Source: Thalassovita sp.
GTDB lineage: Bacteria > Bacteroidota > Bacteroidia > Cytophagales > Flammeovirgaceae
Assembly: GCA_002729595.1 (NCBI GenBank)
Contig: PBYL01000463.1
Span: forward strand, 1-64,000
Reading direction: 5' to 3'
Length of the DNA stretch: 64,000 nt
A program made the translations under genes and the position numbers. The notes under the pieces were generated by a model. It saw only the letters and a program-made list of their open reading frames with translations. It did not search any database and had not been told where the DNA came from. Numbering within the stretch: the stretch's first letter is position 1; each line of letters begins with the position of its first letter. This document shows, piece by piece, positions 48,757 through 58,981 of the stretch.

Positions 48757-49356
48757 ATGAATTATGCAAAATTGGCATTTACAGATGCTGTAAAGAAATT
48801 GCAGGAGCAAAATGGGAGTCGGAAAAGCTATGAGAGAATGGAGCAGTTTACCAATGATGATGGTTTATCTGCACGAGAGGCAAGGCATATCCAAAATAGA
48901 GATAGCTTTTATCTGGCAACCTATGGCGAAAATGGCTTTCCTTACATCCAACATAGAGGTGGACCCAAAGGATTTTTAAAGGTGTTAGATTCTCAAACTA
49001 TCGGCTTTCTAGATTTTAGCGGTAACAAGCAATACATTTCTACGGGTAACATCCAGCATAATAATAAAGTATCACTTTTTTTGATGGATTACCCTACCAA
49101 AACGCGATTGAAAATTTATGCCGAAACTGAGGTTTTAGCTTTAGATGAGAAACCAGAAATTACGGAGAAACTTCAGCTAAATAATTACCGATACAGTGCT
49201 GAGCGAGTGATGTTATTCCATGTGAAAGCATTTAATTGGAATTGCCCACAACATATTACGCCAAGATATTCTGTAGAAGAAATGGAAGATGTATTTACTG
49301 CACAGCAAGAATATATTAAAACCCTAGAATCTGAAATTAAAAGGTTGAGAGGCTAG
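48757..49356 (+). CDS. Pyridoxamine-phosphate-oxidase-fold FMN-binding protein
   Basis: A 199-residue protein from ATG 48757 (MNYAKLAFTDAVKKLQEQNG). The split-barrel FMN domain is seen at about residues 35-165: FYLATYGENGFPYIQHRGGP, IGFLDFSGNKQYISTGN, KVSLFLMDYP and KIYAETEVL. A C-terminal coiled coil (FTAQQEYIKTLESEIKRLRG) follows. These proteins use FMN or F420 to reduce or protect small molecules; the substrate is unknown. It lies 75 bp after the GAPDH gene on the same strand. Confidence 0.82.
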   Translation: MNYAKLAFTDAVKKLQEQNGSRKSYERMEQFTNDDGLSAREARHIQNRDSFYLATYGENGFPYIQHRGGPKGFLKVLDSQTIGFLDFSGNKQYISTGNIQHNNKVSLFLMDYPTKTRLKIYAETEVLALDEKPEITEKLQLNNYRYSAERVMLFHVKAFNWNCPQHITPRYSVEEMEDVFTAQQEYIKTLESEIKRLRG

Positions 49357-49410
49357 CCAAATTCATTTTTCATTTATATTTACTCAATCAATAAAACAGA
49401 TGGATTAAAT

Positions 49411-49998
49411 ATGGAAAATGAGGTTTTGCAATACCTAGAGCAATTTGTTACACTAACAGAAGAAGAGAAACAGGTAATTAGCAGAAATATATCGATACAG
49501 AATTTCTCCAAAGGTACAATTCTGGTAAAAGAAGGCGATGTTGCAGATCAGTCTTATTTTGTAATTAAAGGATGCATTAGGCAGTATTATCTTTCTGGCA
49601 TCGAAGAGAAAACAACTCATTTTTACACCGAAGAACAATCCACTCCCACTTATTCTACAAAAGACAAAAAAGTACTAGCCAAGCATTATTTAGCTTGTAC
49701 AGAAGACACTACGGTGGCAGTTTGCAAAGCTGGCGACGAAATGAATATCTTTCAGGATAATCCGAAACTGGAATCGCTTTCAAGGATGATTGCCGAACAA
49801 GATGTAGCCGAATCTCAGGAAGCTTTTGCCAATTTTATCACCTCTTCTCCAGAAGAACGCTATCTCGATTTGCTTAAAAACCGACCAGATTTAGTGCAAA
49901 GAGTACCGCAATATCAGTTGGCTAGTTATCTGGGAGTTACACCGGAATCTTTAAGCCGAATTAGAAAGCGACTGCATAGAAATGCTGCTTCTAGTTAA
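49411..49998 (+). CDS. Crp/Fnr-family regulator
   Basis: A 195-residue protein with a cyclic-nucleotide-binding-type beta-roll (about 15-115: SKGTILVKEGDVADQSYFVIKGCIRQYY) and a C-terminal helix-turn-helix (PQYQLASYLGVTPESLSRIRKRL). It lacks Cys clusters typical of Fnr. The ligand is unknown. It sits 54 bp after the FMN-protein gene and may be in the same operon. Its 3' end overlaps the convergent DUF4386 gene by 48 bp. Confidence 0.9.
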   Translation: MENEVLQYLEQFVTLTEEEKQVISRNISIQNFSKGTILVKEGDVADQSYFVIKGCIRQYYLSGIEEKTTHFYTEEQSTPTYSTKDKKVLAKHYLACTEDTTVAVCKAGDEMNIFQDNPKLESLSRMIAEQDVAESQEAFANFITSSPEERYLDLLKNRPDLVQRVPQYQLASYLGVTPESLSRIRKRLHRNAASS

Positions 49999-50685
49999 TT
50001 GCATATTTTTCTCATTAACACCTACAAAAAGTAGATACAAGCAGAAAGAAAATTCTGCAACATCTGCCAGAATAGTCATGTATTCTGCTATGAGTAAATA
50101 GGTGTCTGGAAGAAGGAAATAGATAAAGAAATCTATCATAAAACTGAAACTGCCTGCTATGAGTAGTACGCCAATTATTCTTGGTAAGAAGCCGGACTTA
50201 AACACCAAATAGCCTAGTGGTAGAAGCCAAAGCCCAAAAAATAATTGCGCTATGTGATAGCCTTGTTTGTGCATATCCATATAGAATAAAATCCTGCTTT
50301 GTAGCTCACTTATCTCCATCGTATTTGTGTAAGCTTCTTTACTCAGCAGTAATAAAGGTGCATAGCTATTTAACATATTTACACTCATAATTGCAACAGC
50401 GACTAACACAAGTAAAACCATCAATCTCGCAAAATCTTTATGTATGTCTTTTAACACTTTATATAAAGTAATAGGGAGTAGAAAGAAAGCCGTTTGCATC
50501 AGCAAATCACTTACAAAGCCCAGACGAAACATAAACTCATGTTGTTGGATGTTTTGCAAGGTGATTTGAGCATTGTTAAAATCCACATATTTTCGCCTAA
50601 CAAACATCTCGGCAAATACACCGCAAATAATCACTATTAAATAAAGCAGTCCCGATAGTCTAGCAAATTTCTTCTTTTCTCTCAT
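49951..50685 (-). CDS. DUF4386 membrane protein
   Basis: A 244-residue protein with about six hydrophobic helices, starting MREKKKFARLSGLLYLIVIICGVFAEMFVRR. This start and the SYAPLLLLSK and GYHIAQLFFGLWLLPLGYLVFKSGFLPRIIG segments match the DUF4386 family of unknown function. It overlaps the convergent Crp/Fnr gene by 48 bp, so transcripts from the two may form antisense pairs. Confidence 0.82.
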   Translation of the reverse strand: MREKKKFARLSGLLYLIVIICGVFAEMFVRRKYVDFNNAQITLQNIQQHEFMFRLGFVSDLLMQTAFFLLPITLYKVLKDIHKDFARLMVLLVLVAVAIMSVNMLNSYAPLLLLSKEAYTNTMEISELQSRILFYMDMHKQGYHIAQLFFGLWLLPLGYLVFKSGFLPRIIGVLLIAGSFSFMIDFFIYFLLPDTYLLIAEYMTILADVAEFSFCLYLLFVGVNEKNMQLTRSSISMQSLSNSA

Positions 50686-50924
50686 AGGTAATTGACACTT
50701 TTTGTAATATCACAAAAAAATACAGCCGAACTCAAAAAGTCCATTGACTTAAGATAAGAAAGTAAAATCTTGAGTAGGTTTGACAAAAAGTATCGATTTA
50801 GGTAATAAGATGAAAAAAATGTAGACTCACTTAGCAAATCAATAATTATAAAAAATAGCTATGCTAACTTGCTTTTATAAGAGTTGAGTGACATTTTGAG
50901 CAAAATTTATATAGAAGAAAGGAG

Positions 50925-52781
50925 ATGAAAATATACCATGATAATGTCAGTAAGTATGCCGAGAAAAGTGAAGTACTGGCAAAAGTGTTAAGCAATCTAT
51001 CTTTGTGGAGGGTAATATTTTTTATTGCTGCATTTGCATTAATTGTCTTTCTAGCAAATGAACGCATCTTGCTTGGTTTAATAGTAACAGCAATTGTTTG
51101 CGTTGCAGGTTTTGTTTATCTGGTAAAGCGATATAACCGCACAGATTATAAGTATAAGCATACGAAGTTTCTCAAAGAGATAAATGAGCAAGAGATACAG
51201 CGACTCGAAAACAAGCTGGCAGAATTTGAATCTGGTAAAGATTTTATCAAAAGAGCGCATCCTTATATAGCCGATATAGATACCTTTGGTACACATTCAC
51301 TTTTTCAACTACTCAACAGAACCACCACCGAATCGGGGAGTTTACTTTTGGCAGAATGGTTATTGGCTCCGGCTTCTAAATCAATCATTGAAGAAAGGCA
51401 AGAAGCTGTAAAAGAACTGGCTCCAAGGTTAGATTGGCGACAAGATTTTGAGGCAGCGGGTATGCATTTTAAAAATGCTAAATCGGATGTAAACCACCTG
51501 TTAAATTGGCTTAGCAAGCCAGTACATTTATTAGAAAATCAAACTAAATACTTGTTGATAGAAGGTGTGTTAGCCATTTGCTCTTCAATAGCTTTAGTGT
51601 ATTTTTTAGCTCAGTTTATCAGCTTTGGCTACTCTAAGCCTGCCATCATCGCCATGCTTATTCTGGGTGTTTTTGTCGCTATCAATCAGGTGATTATTAA
51701 TAGAGTTAGAAAGAATGCTGATGAAATTGCCAAGGATAACGATAAGCATTTAAAAACTTTGGGAGGCTATAAAGAACTGATTGTTAAAATCGAAAATGAA
51801 CAATTCAATTCTGGCTTACTACAAAAACTAAAATCAGTATTTAGGCAAGATAAATACTCGGCAGCAGATGAGATTGGCAAATTGGTTAATATTTTAGAGT
51901 TCTTTCAGCATAGAGGTGTGAGTAAAGAGTCGATGGGTAAAAATGCATTTTATGGATTAATCAATATTTTCTGGCTCATCGATATTTACTTAATCATTCA
52001 AGCAGAAAAATGGAAGGTAAAAAACAGTGCTTACCTAAAAAAATGGGCAGATGCTGTAAGCGAGTTTGAGGCATTAAATAGCTTGGCGGGTTTTCATTAT
52101 TCTAATCCAGAGTATGCTTTTCCAGAAATTGCAGCAGAGCCATACCAAATTCATTTTGAAGAATTAGGGCATCCACTACTTAACAAAGACAAGCGAGTTA
52201 CCAATACTTTTCATCTGGATAAGCGGGGAGAAATTGCCATGATCACCGGCTCAAATATGGCTGGAAAAAGTACCTTTTTACGCACATTGGGTATTAACAT
52301 GGTGTTGGCTTTTACAGGCGCACCTTGCTGTGCTAAATCTGCAAGAGTTTCTTTGTTACAACTTTTTACCAGTATGCGCACGCAAGACAATCTGGAAGAA
52401 GGAGTATCTTCTTTTTATGCCGAATTAAAAAGGATAGAGCAATTGCTCGAATTGATTACCAGTGGCAAACCGATTTTCTTTTTACTCGACGAAATGTTTA
52501 AAGGAACAAACTCTAAAGACAGGTATAAAGGCGGCGTTTCGCTGATAAAACAGTTGAGTGAGTTAAACGCATTTGGTATTATTTCTACCCACGATTTAGA
52601 GTTGGCAAAACTTGCAGGTAAACACATGATGGTCGCCAATTACAGTTTCAATAGCGAAATTAAAGATGGCGAGATGCTCTTTAACTATAAAATTACAGAT
52701 GGCATTTGTAAAGATTTTAACGCCAGTGAATTGATGAGGAGAAGTGGTATCAACATTTTGCCAGAGATTGAAGAACTGTAA
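50925..52781 (+). CDS. Membrane-anchored MutS-family ATPase
   Basis: A 618-residue protein with two hydrophobic helices near the N-terminus (about 27-66: WRVIFFIAAFALIVFLAN and LLGLIVTAIVCVAGFVYLV) and two more around 210-250. The C-terminal MutS ATPase has Walker A GSNMAGKSTF (residues 442-451), then SSFYAELKRIEQ, Walker B IFFLLDEMFKGTN and the STHD switch. The mismatch-recognition domain I (with its Phe-X-Glu) and connector domain are absent, so it is not a mismatch-repair MutS. Similar proteins in Bacteroidota are annotated as MutS-like, function unknown. Confidence 0.88.
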   Translation: MKIYHDNVSKYAEKSEVLAKVLSNLSLWRVIFFIAAFALIVFLANERILLGLIVTAIVCVAGFVYLVKRYNRTDYKYKHTKFLKEINEQEIQRLENKLAEFESGKDFIKRAHPYIADIDTFGTHSLFQLLNRTTTESGSLLLAEWLLAPASKSIIEERQEAVKELAPRLDWRQDFEAAGMHFKNAKSDVNHLLNWLSKPVHLLENQTKYLLIEGVLAICSSIALVYFLAQFISFGYSKPAIIAMLILGVFVAINQVIINRVRKNADEIAKDNDKHLKTLGGYKELIVKIENEQFNSGLLQKLKSVFRQDKYSAADEIGKLVNILEFFQHRGVSKESMGKNAFYGLINIFWLIDIYLIIQAEKWKVKNSAYLKKWADAVSEFEALNSLAGFHYSNPEYAFPEIAAEPYQIHFEELGHPLLNKDKRVTNTFHLDKRGEIAMITGSNMAGKSTFLRTLGINMVLAFTGAPCCAKSARVSLLQLFTSMRTQDNLEEGVSSFYAELKRIEQLLELITSGKPIFFLLDEMFKGTNSKDRYKGGVSLIKQLSELNAFGIISTHDLELAKLAGKHMMVANYSFNSEIKDGEMLFNYKITDGICKDFNASELMRRSGINILPEIEEL

Positions 52782-52852
52782 TGAGTTGGAAAATACACTA
52801 TATATAATGTGAGTGTCAGTTATATAACAAAATAGAATATCATCAATGTAAT

Positions 52853-53176
52853 TTGAATATTAGATATGATTTGCCTAAAGAGATTTGGGATAAAGTACCA
52901 TTGGTTTATGAAAAAATGACGGGTTGGATTGGTTTCGGGGGAAATGGTAATGGAGAAGAAGGCATTCCATATTGGTTTAGTTATAATAATTATGAGAAAT
53001 CGGTTTTAGCTTCTCTTGAATCATCTGGACTTCAATTTTCAGCAAATATGAACTTAGATGAATGGAATAAATGGAAAGCTGAATTTAAGCAAATAGCTAC
53101 AGAAGTTTTAGGGTTTAAAGTTGGTGAAATTGAAGAAGGAGAAGTTGATCACGATATCGAATGGATAAACAATTAA
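52853..53176 (+). CDS. Small acidic protein of unknown function
   Basis: 107 residues from a TTG start (no ATG in the right place). It is strongly acidic at the end (VGEIEEGEVDHDIEW) and rich in Trp, with GWIGFGGNGNGEEGIPYWFSY and LDEWNKWKAEFKQIATEVLG. The family is not recognised; size and acidity resemble immunity proteins, but no toxin gene is adjacent. Lies 71 bp after the MutS-like gene. Confidence 0.5.
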   Translation: MNIRYDLPKEIWDKVPLVYEKMTGWIGFGGNGNGEEGIPYWFSYNNYEKSVLASLESSGLQFSANMNLDEWNKWKAEFKQIATEVLGFKVGEIEEGEVDHDIEWINN

Positions 53177-53270
53177 AACTGCCCGAAGTACTTGCTAAAA
53201 TGCATTTTGAATTAACAAATAGAATATCAAACTAACTTTTTAATCTTAGCTACTTTACTAATTATTTAAC

Positions 53271-54851
53271 ATGAAAATGAAATACAAACAGCAATTCATT
53301 TTGCTATTACTATTCTTATGTGTCTTCAATTCAATATTAATTGCTCAAAGCCAAACCACTCCTGAAAACATCAAATTTGTAAGGCAAGGTGTACGTCGAT
53401 TTATTTTTGATGAAGTGCAAAACATTCCACTGGCAGAGTTAAACCCACAAGAGATTATCGGTATGTCTGCCATGTTTCCTACAAAGCATTATCTGGAAAC
53501 GCATGCCGATATAAAAGTTCTAAATCATCAACTTTCCATTAAGTCAGAAACGGCAACACAAAGCTCGATTTGGTTTGCGGGTTTCAATCCTTTTGCGACT
53601 TACACAATTGATTTAGCTAATTGTAAAGGAGAAGGCGAATTGGGCTTTGAGTTTGCCAATGCCGAAAAATCCACACAATTCTTTATTAGCATCAAGTTTA
53701 ATAATAATGATTTGGTTGATGTGAAGCAGCGAATCATGAAAGATGCTAAAGAAATAGTGAATGAATCTATCGCTACTAAAGGTGCAACTAACTTGAAAGG
53801 AACACTTTCTGGCAAAATCATTTTACAAATGTTGGGCAGTGGCATGGTGCTTTATCTTCAGAATGATGCATTACCAATACCTATCGGGCAGAGTGATTTT
53901 AGCCAATCAATTGACCTACGCAAAAAGCAATATATCAATAGCTTTCAGTCGAGTTTGTATCTGGGAATCAATAGTGGAGAGATAATTATAAACAAAGTAA
54001 GTTCGGCACTCAGCACAGGTATGGGCTTGGCAGATATTAGAGCCATTACTTACGAAGATGGTTCGCCTTTTTTGGAAGACGATAAACTTTGGTACACCAT
54101 GTCTATTCGAGGGCGAGCATTGCCACATCATATTCAAGGAGTTTTTAGTCTAGATCCCACCACATTTAACCTCAAACTCGAAGGTGTTATTCTCTTTGAT
54201 AGAAATGATGGTTTGCTCCGAAATGAAATTGCATCGCATATTTTTTATGATAGAAAAGCGGGAATTTGGAGAGGATTAACAACAGGCTTTAGTGCTTTTG
54301 CCAATCCAGAAGAAGAAAAGCAATTGCTGGCTATAGAGAGCAAAAAAGACCCACGTTTTGGTTTTTCGGTAATGAATGCCACACCTTTTGGCATTGTTGG
54401 AGATATTGAAGACCCGCACATTTTGTTCGATGCTGAGGCTAAAAAATGGAGAATTCTAACCTGTGAAAACCACGAAGGCTATAAAGCTGTGATGCTAGAA
54501 TCAGACACTTGGAATAAAGGTTATCAACTCATTGCAGGGCCAGTAAACTATAATTCTACGGGGACATCTATCCAGAAAGTTGGCAGGAAGCGATATGCAT
54601 TTTCTGGCAGTAGCGACCGCAAGATTCATATTTATACTTATCCAGACCTCAAAGAAGCAGGGATTTTAGACATGGATTTACCTCCTTGGGATGCCGAATC
54701 TGGCACCAGAGTTTGGCCAAATGTGGTGGAGTTGCCAGAAGGTTTTCCATTTAGATATGTGGCTTTAATGATGGACAGATTCAACTATCCTGGATTAGAA
54801 GGACCTAACTGGTCTTATGGTGCGCTATATTTGTATCATGGGTATGATTGA
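53271..54851 (+). CDS. Secreted beta-propeller protein, possible glycoside hydrolase
   Basis: A 526-residue exported protein with signal MKMKYKQQFILLLLFLCVFNSILIAQ. The N-terminal 240 residues look like a beta-sandwich (SIWFAGFNPFATYTIDLANC). The C-terminal half has blades with EDPHILFDAEAKKWRILTCEN and a GADIRAI-type turn (GLADIRAITYEDG), which resemble GH43/GH32-type five-bladed propellers. Acidic residues that could be catalytic (DIEDPH and DIRAI) are present. No exact family could be named. It stands between two unknown small proteins. Confidence 0.55.
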   Translation: MKMKYKQQFILLLLFLCVFNSILIAQSQTTPENIKFVRQGVRRFIFDEVQNIPLAELNPQEIIGMSAMFPTKHYLETHADIKVLNHQLSIKSETATQSSIWFAGFNPFATYTIDLANCKGEGELGFEFANAEKSTQFFISIKFNNNDLVDVKQRIMKDAKEIVNESIATKGATNLKGTLSGKIILQMLGSGMVLYLQNDALPIPIGQSDFSQSIDLRKKQYINSFQSSLYLGINSGEIIINKVSSALSTGMGLADIRAITYEDGSPFLEDDKLWYTMSIRGRALPHHIQGVFSLDPTTFNLKLEGVILFDRNDGLLRNEIASHIFYDRKAGIWRGLTTGFSAFANPEEEKQLLAIESKKDPRFGFSVMNATPFGIVGDIEDPHILFDAEAKKWRILTCENHEGYKAVMLESDTWNKGYQLIAGPVNYNSTGTSIQKVGRKRYAFSGSSDRKIHIYTYPDLKEAGILDMDLPPWDAESGTRVWPNVVELPEGFPFRYVALMMDRFNYPGLEGPNWSYGALYLYHGYD

Positions 54852-54881
54852 TTTTAGATAATAAATCATGATTATTGAAAG

Positions 54882-55577
54882 ATGAAATATTATAGATTTA
54901 GTGAGTCTTCGGAGCTAAAAGTGATAGGCTCAGATTATCCTCAAATTCGTGAATATAGGGATAGTTACGATGCTGATGCTCCTGATAGTATTTATAATTT
55001 TGCTTCAAATGGAGTTTCTGAGATAACTCCAAACTTAGATTGTTTTGTACTATCAAAAGGCGCAAAAGTTACTGATATATTAAGTTGTGTATATGTCAGT
55101 AATGGATTTATTATTAGTGATAAGCTGAAAGATGTGTTCGAAAAACTAACACTGCCTGCACATAAAATGTGGCCGATTCATCTATATCATAAAAAGAAAA
55201 AGATATTAAACTACAATTGGTTCTACTATTTATTTAATGTGGAAAAGTTTGTCGATTTTGATAATTCTATTTTTTATAAATATAATATCCCACATGAAAA
55301 AAGTGGATATATAAAGATTTCAAATTATTGGGAGTATCAAGTTCTAGCTGCAAAATTAAGATATCGCCCACCATATGATATTAGAAAGAAATCTCAATTT
55401 ATTGGAATAGAGAAACTAGTGTTTAATAAAGAATTCGACCAATCATTAGATTTATTTGAGTTACTCCCTTTTTCAGCAACAACATTTATTTCAGAGAGAT
55501 TTAAAATTTTATTAGAAGAAAGTAACTTAACAGGCTTTACTATAAGAGAAAATACAATAGAGTTTGTATTTACCTAA
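54882..55577 (+). CDS. Imm11/DUF1629-like immunity protein
   Basis: A 231-residue cytosolic protein. The ending FPFSATTFISERFKILLEES-type segment plus LTGFTIRENTIEF fits the FIISDRLKxLLEExxLTGFxF pattern of Imm11-type immunity proteins, and NGFIISDKLKDVFEKL occurs earlier in the same protein. Such proteins neutralise polymorphic toxins. No toxin, Rhs or T6SS gene lies nearby, so it would be an orphan immunity gene. The assignment is by eye from the family pattern. Confidence 0.55.
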   Translation: MKYYRFSESSELKVIGSDYPQIREYRDSYDADAPDSIYNFASNGVSEITPNLDCFVLSKGAKVTDILSCVYVSNGFIISDKLKDVFEKLTLPAHKMWPIHLYHKKKKILNYNWFYYLFNVEKFVDFDNSIFYKYNIPHEKSGYIKISNYWEYQVLAAKLRYRPPYDIRKKSQFIGIEKLVFNKEFDQSLDLFELLPFSATTFISERFKILLEESNLTGFTIRENTIEFVFT

Positions 55578-55649
55578 TCCCAGTCGATTCTTTCTTCTTT
55601 CCTAATCTGCTATATATTAACTTGCAGGTTTTAAAAACAATCACTTACT

Positions 55650-58600
55650 ATGAAATATATATATTTCTTTCTTATGCTATGTATTGCCGGTTTGGTAACA
55701 GCTCAGGATAAAAAAGACTGGGATGTAGCTGAGCCTACCGGAGAATGGAATTTTAAAGAATTAAACTTATCTACCACCGAAGGAACCTGGATGAACCTCG
55801 ACGTAAGTCCAGATGGAAGCAAGATTGCTTTCGATATGTTAGGCGACATATATATTATGTCTGCCACTGGTGGCAAAGCAACTGCTTTAAGATCAGGTTT
55901 GCCTTTTGAAGTGCAACCAAGATTTAGCCCTGATGGAAGCAAAATATCTTTTACCAGTGATGCTGGTGGGGGAGACAACATCTGGGTAATGAATATCGAT
56001 GGTTCTGAAGCACATCAAGTAACTAAAGAAGATTTTAGATTACTCAACAATGCTGTTTGGACACCCGATGGCAATTATCTAATCGCCAGAAAACACTTTA
56101 CTTCTGGTCGTAGTCTGGGTGCTGGTGAAATGTGGATGTATCACATTACTGGCGGAAGCGGTATGCAATTAACCAAAAGAAGAAACGATCAGCAAGATGT
56201 AAACGAGCCTTATGTTTCACCAGATGGCAAGTATTTATATTACTGTGAGGATGTTTATCCGGGTGGTTTTTTCCAATATAATAAAGACCCTAACAGCCAG
56301 ATTTATCAGGTGAAGCGCTACGGAATGGAAGACGGCGAGACCTTAACCATCACTGGTGGCCCGGGTGGTGCTTGCAGACCAACCATCTCTAACAATGGCA
56401 AATATTTAGCTTTTGTAAAGCGTGTTCGCACCAAAACTGTGCTCTATCTACACGATTTAAGCACTGGTGAAGAATGGCCTATTTACGATAAATTGAATAA
56501 AGATCAGCAAGAAGCTTGGGCTATTTTCGGTACCTATTCAAACTTCGATTGGTCGCCAGATGATAAATTCATTTATTTCTGGGCAGAAGGCAAGATTAAA
56601 AAAATCGATGTTAGTTCTTTGGCTGTGAGCGATGTGCCTTTCGAAGTAGAAAATACCATCAAAATCGCTGAAGCATTAAAGTTTAAAAGAGATATAAACC
56701 CAGATCAGTTTGAGGTAAAAGACATTAGAAATGCAGTTACTTCACCTGACGGAAAAATGTTGGTGTTTAACGCTTTAGGTCATTTATATAAAAAGCAATT
56801 GCCAAACGGAACTCCCGAAAGAATTACCACAGCGAAAGAGTTTGAGTTTGAGCCAGCATTTTCTGCTGATGGAGCTACTTTAGTTTATGTTACTTGGGAT
56901 GATGAAGAACTAGGTGCAGTAAAGAAACTTGCACTTAAAGAAAGAAAAAGTCAACCAGTAACAATCACTGCTGAAAAAGGAGTTTACCGTTCACCAGCTT
57001 TATCGCCAGATGCTAAAACAGTGGTGTTTGTAAAAGAATCTGGTAATGGTATTTTAGGTGGCACATTCGATAAAAAGCCCGGTATTTATACTATCTCTAT
57101 CAATGGAGGAGAAGCTAAAAGAATTAAACAAGGTGGCGAGTTTCCACAGTTTAATGTAAAAGGTGATAGAATCTTCTTCCAGACAGGAGGCTACTTTTTT
57201 GGCAATCTTACCAAACATCTTAAAAGTGTAAATTTACAAGGTGATGATGAGCAAACTCATGTAGAGTCTAAATATGCAAACAGGTTGATTCCAAGTCCAG
57301 ATAATAAATGGGTAGCTTTTATCAATTTGCATAAAGCTTATTTAGCGCCATTGCCGCTTTCAGGTCAAACATTAAACATCGATCCAAATAGCAAATCTGT
57401 TCCAGTTGCAGCCATTACGCGTGATGCAGGTATCAACTTACACTGGTCAGCAGATAGCAAAAAAATTCACTGGACTTTGGGTGATGAATATTTCACCAAC
57501 GATATTAATGAGCGATTTACTTTCTTAGAAGGTTCACCAGATAGCATTCCACCGATCGATACAGTGGGAGTGAAAGTCGCATTAACTGCAGATACTTATA
57601 AACCAGAAGGTATTATCGCTTTTACTGGTGCGACTATTATTACTATGGAAGGCGACCAAGTAATTGAGAATGGAACCATTGTAATTAATGGTAATAAGAT
57701 TGAAGCGATAGGAGAGGGCTCATCGGTAACCGTGCCTAAAGGAGCAAAAGTGTATGATGCAAAAGGTAAAACCATTATGCCAGGCTTGGTAGATGTACAT
57801 GCTCACGTAAGTGCTTTTGGTTATGGCATTACTCCACAAAAACACTGGCCTTTATATGCGAATTTGGCTTATGGTGTTACTACGGCACACGATCCTTCAG
57901 CGAATACTGAGACTGTTTTTGCACTTTCAGAATTGATAAAATCTGGTGACATGAACGGCCCGAGATTGTTCTCAACGGGTATCATCTTATATGGAGCTGA
58001 TGGCGATTTTAAAGCCAAAGTAAATAACATAGAAGACGCGCGCTCAGCTTTAAGAAGAACCAAAGCTTTTGGTGCTTTCTCGGTAAAGAGTTACAACCAA
58101 CCAAGAAGAAACCAAAGACAGCAAATTATACAAGCTGCCAGAGAATTAAACATGTTGGTAGTTCCTGAAGGTGGTTCTACATTCTACCACAACATCAGTA
58201 TGGTAATGGATGGCCACACAGGTATTGAGCATAACATTCCTGTGGCTCCGGTTTATAAAGATGTATTGGAGCTTTGGGGAGCGAGTAATTCAGGTTATAC
58301 CCCAACTTTAATTGTAAACTATGGTGGTCTAAATGGAGAGTATTATTTCTACCAACACACAAATGTTTGGGAGAATGAAAAACTCCTCAACTTCTATCCA
58401 AGAGGTATGATCGACTCAAGGTCTCGTTACAGAACAATGGCTCCGGAAGAAGAGTATGAGAATGGCCACATTTTGGTTTCTCAAACTTGTAAAGCTTTAG
58501 CAGATCATGGTGTAAAAGTTAACTTGGGCGCACATGGTCAATTACATGGTTTAGGTGCTCACTGGGAGCTTTGGATGTTACAACAAGGTGGAATGACTAA

Positions 58601-58928
58601 CCTAGAAGCTTTAAAAGCAGCAACAATTAATGGGGCAGATTACCTCGGAATTGATGCGCAAGTTGGTTCTTTAAAAGAAGGCAAATTGGCAGACATCATC
58701 GTACTAGATAAAAACCCACTAGAAGATATTCAGAATACTAATTCTGTTATTTACACGATGGTAAATGGTCGTTTGTTTGACTCTGCTACCATGAACGAAA
58801 TTGGAAACAAAGAAGAAACAAGAACACAATTCTATTGGGAAAACAATAAGTATAACCAAGCATTTAATTGGCACGAATCAGCAGAAAGCTACATGAGAGT
58901 AGGTTGTAGCTGTGAAGCTGATCACTGA
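55650..58928 (+). CDS. TolB-propeller amidohydrolase fusion, exported
   Basis: A 1092-residue exported enzyme with signal MKYIYFFLMLCIAGLVTAQ. About residues 45-640 are TolB/PD40 propeller blades (LDVSPDGSKIAFDMLGDIY, FSPDGSKISFTSDAGGGDN). The C-terminal 450 residues are an amidohydrolase (GLVDVHAHVSAF, metal HxH; GVTTAHDPS; later DGHTGIEHNIP and LGAHGQLHGLGAHWELWML). The ADIIVLDKNPL ending is typical. It may act on N-acyl or imidazolone-type substrates; the substrate is unknown. A terminator follows. Confidence 0.9.
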   Translation: MKYIYFFLMLCIAGLVTAQDKKDWDVAEPTGEWNFKELNLSTTEGTWMNLDVSPDGSKIAFDMLGDIYIMSATGGKATALRSGLPFEVQPRFSPDGSKISFTSDAGGGDNIWVMNIDGSEAHQVTKEDFRLLNNAVWTPDGNYLIARKHFTSGRSLGAGEMWMYHITGGSGMQLTKRRNDQQDVNEPYVSPDGKYLYYCEDVYPGGFFQYNKDPNSQIYQVKRYGMEDGETLTITGGPGGACRPTISNNGKYLAFVKRVRTKTVLYLHDLSTGEEWPIYDKLNKDQQEAWAIFGTYSNFDWSPDDKFIYFWAEGKIKKIDVSSLAVSDVPFEVENTIKIAEALKFKRDINPDQFEVKDIRNAVTSPDGKMLVFNALGHLYKKQLPNGTPERITTAKEFEFEPAFSADGATLVYVTWDDEELGAVKKLALKERKSQPVTITAEKGVYRSPALSPDAKTVVFVKESGNGILGGTFDKKPGIYTISINGGEAKRIKQGGEFPQFNVKGDRIFFQTGGYFFGNLTKHLKSVNLQGDDEQTHVESKYANRLIPSPDNKWVAFINLHKAYLAPLPLSGQTLNIDPNSKSVPVAAITRDAGINLHWSADSKKIHWTLGDEYFTNDINERFTFLEGSPDSIPPIDTVGVKVALTADTYKPEGIIAFTGATIITMEGDQVIENGTIVINGNKIEAIGEGSSVTVPKGAKVYDAKGKTIMPGLVDVHAHVSAFGYGITPQKHWPLYANLAYGVTTAHDPSANTETVFALSELIKSGDMNGPRLFSTGIILYGADGDFKAKVNNIEDARSALRRTKAFGAFSVKSYNQPRRNQRQQIIQAARELNMLVVPEGGSTFYHNISMVMDGHTGIEHNIPVAPVYKDVLELWGASNSGYTPTLIVNYGGLNGEYYFYQHTNVWENEKLLNFYPRGMIDSRSRYRTMAPEEEYENGHILVSQTCKALADHGVKVNLGAHGQLHGLGAHWELWMLQQGGMTNLEALKAATINGADYLGIDAQVGSLKEGKLADIIVLDKNPLEDIQNTNSVIYTMVNGRLFDSATMNEIGNKEETRTQFYWENNKYNQAFNWHESAESYMRVGCSCEADH

Positions 58929-58951
58929 TAGAATTTTGATAAATGAAATAT

Positions 58952-58981
58952 AAAACCGGAGCTGTTGCGTTCCGGTTTTTT
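58952..58981 (+). terminator. Terminator after the amidohydrolase gene
   Basis: AAAACCGGA (58952-58960) pairs with TCCGGTTTT (58971-58979), 10-base loop, then T-run. Confidence 0.9.
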
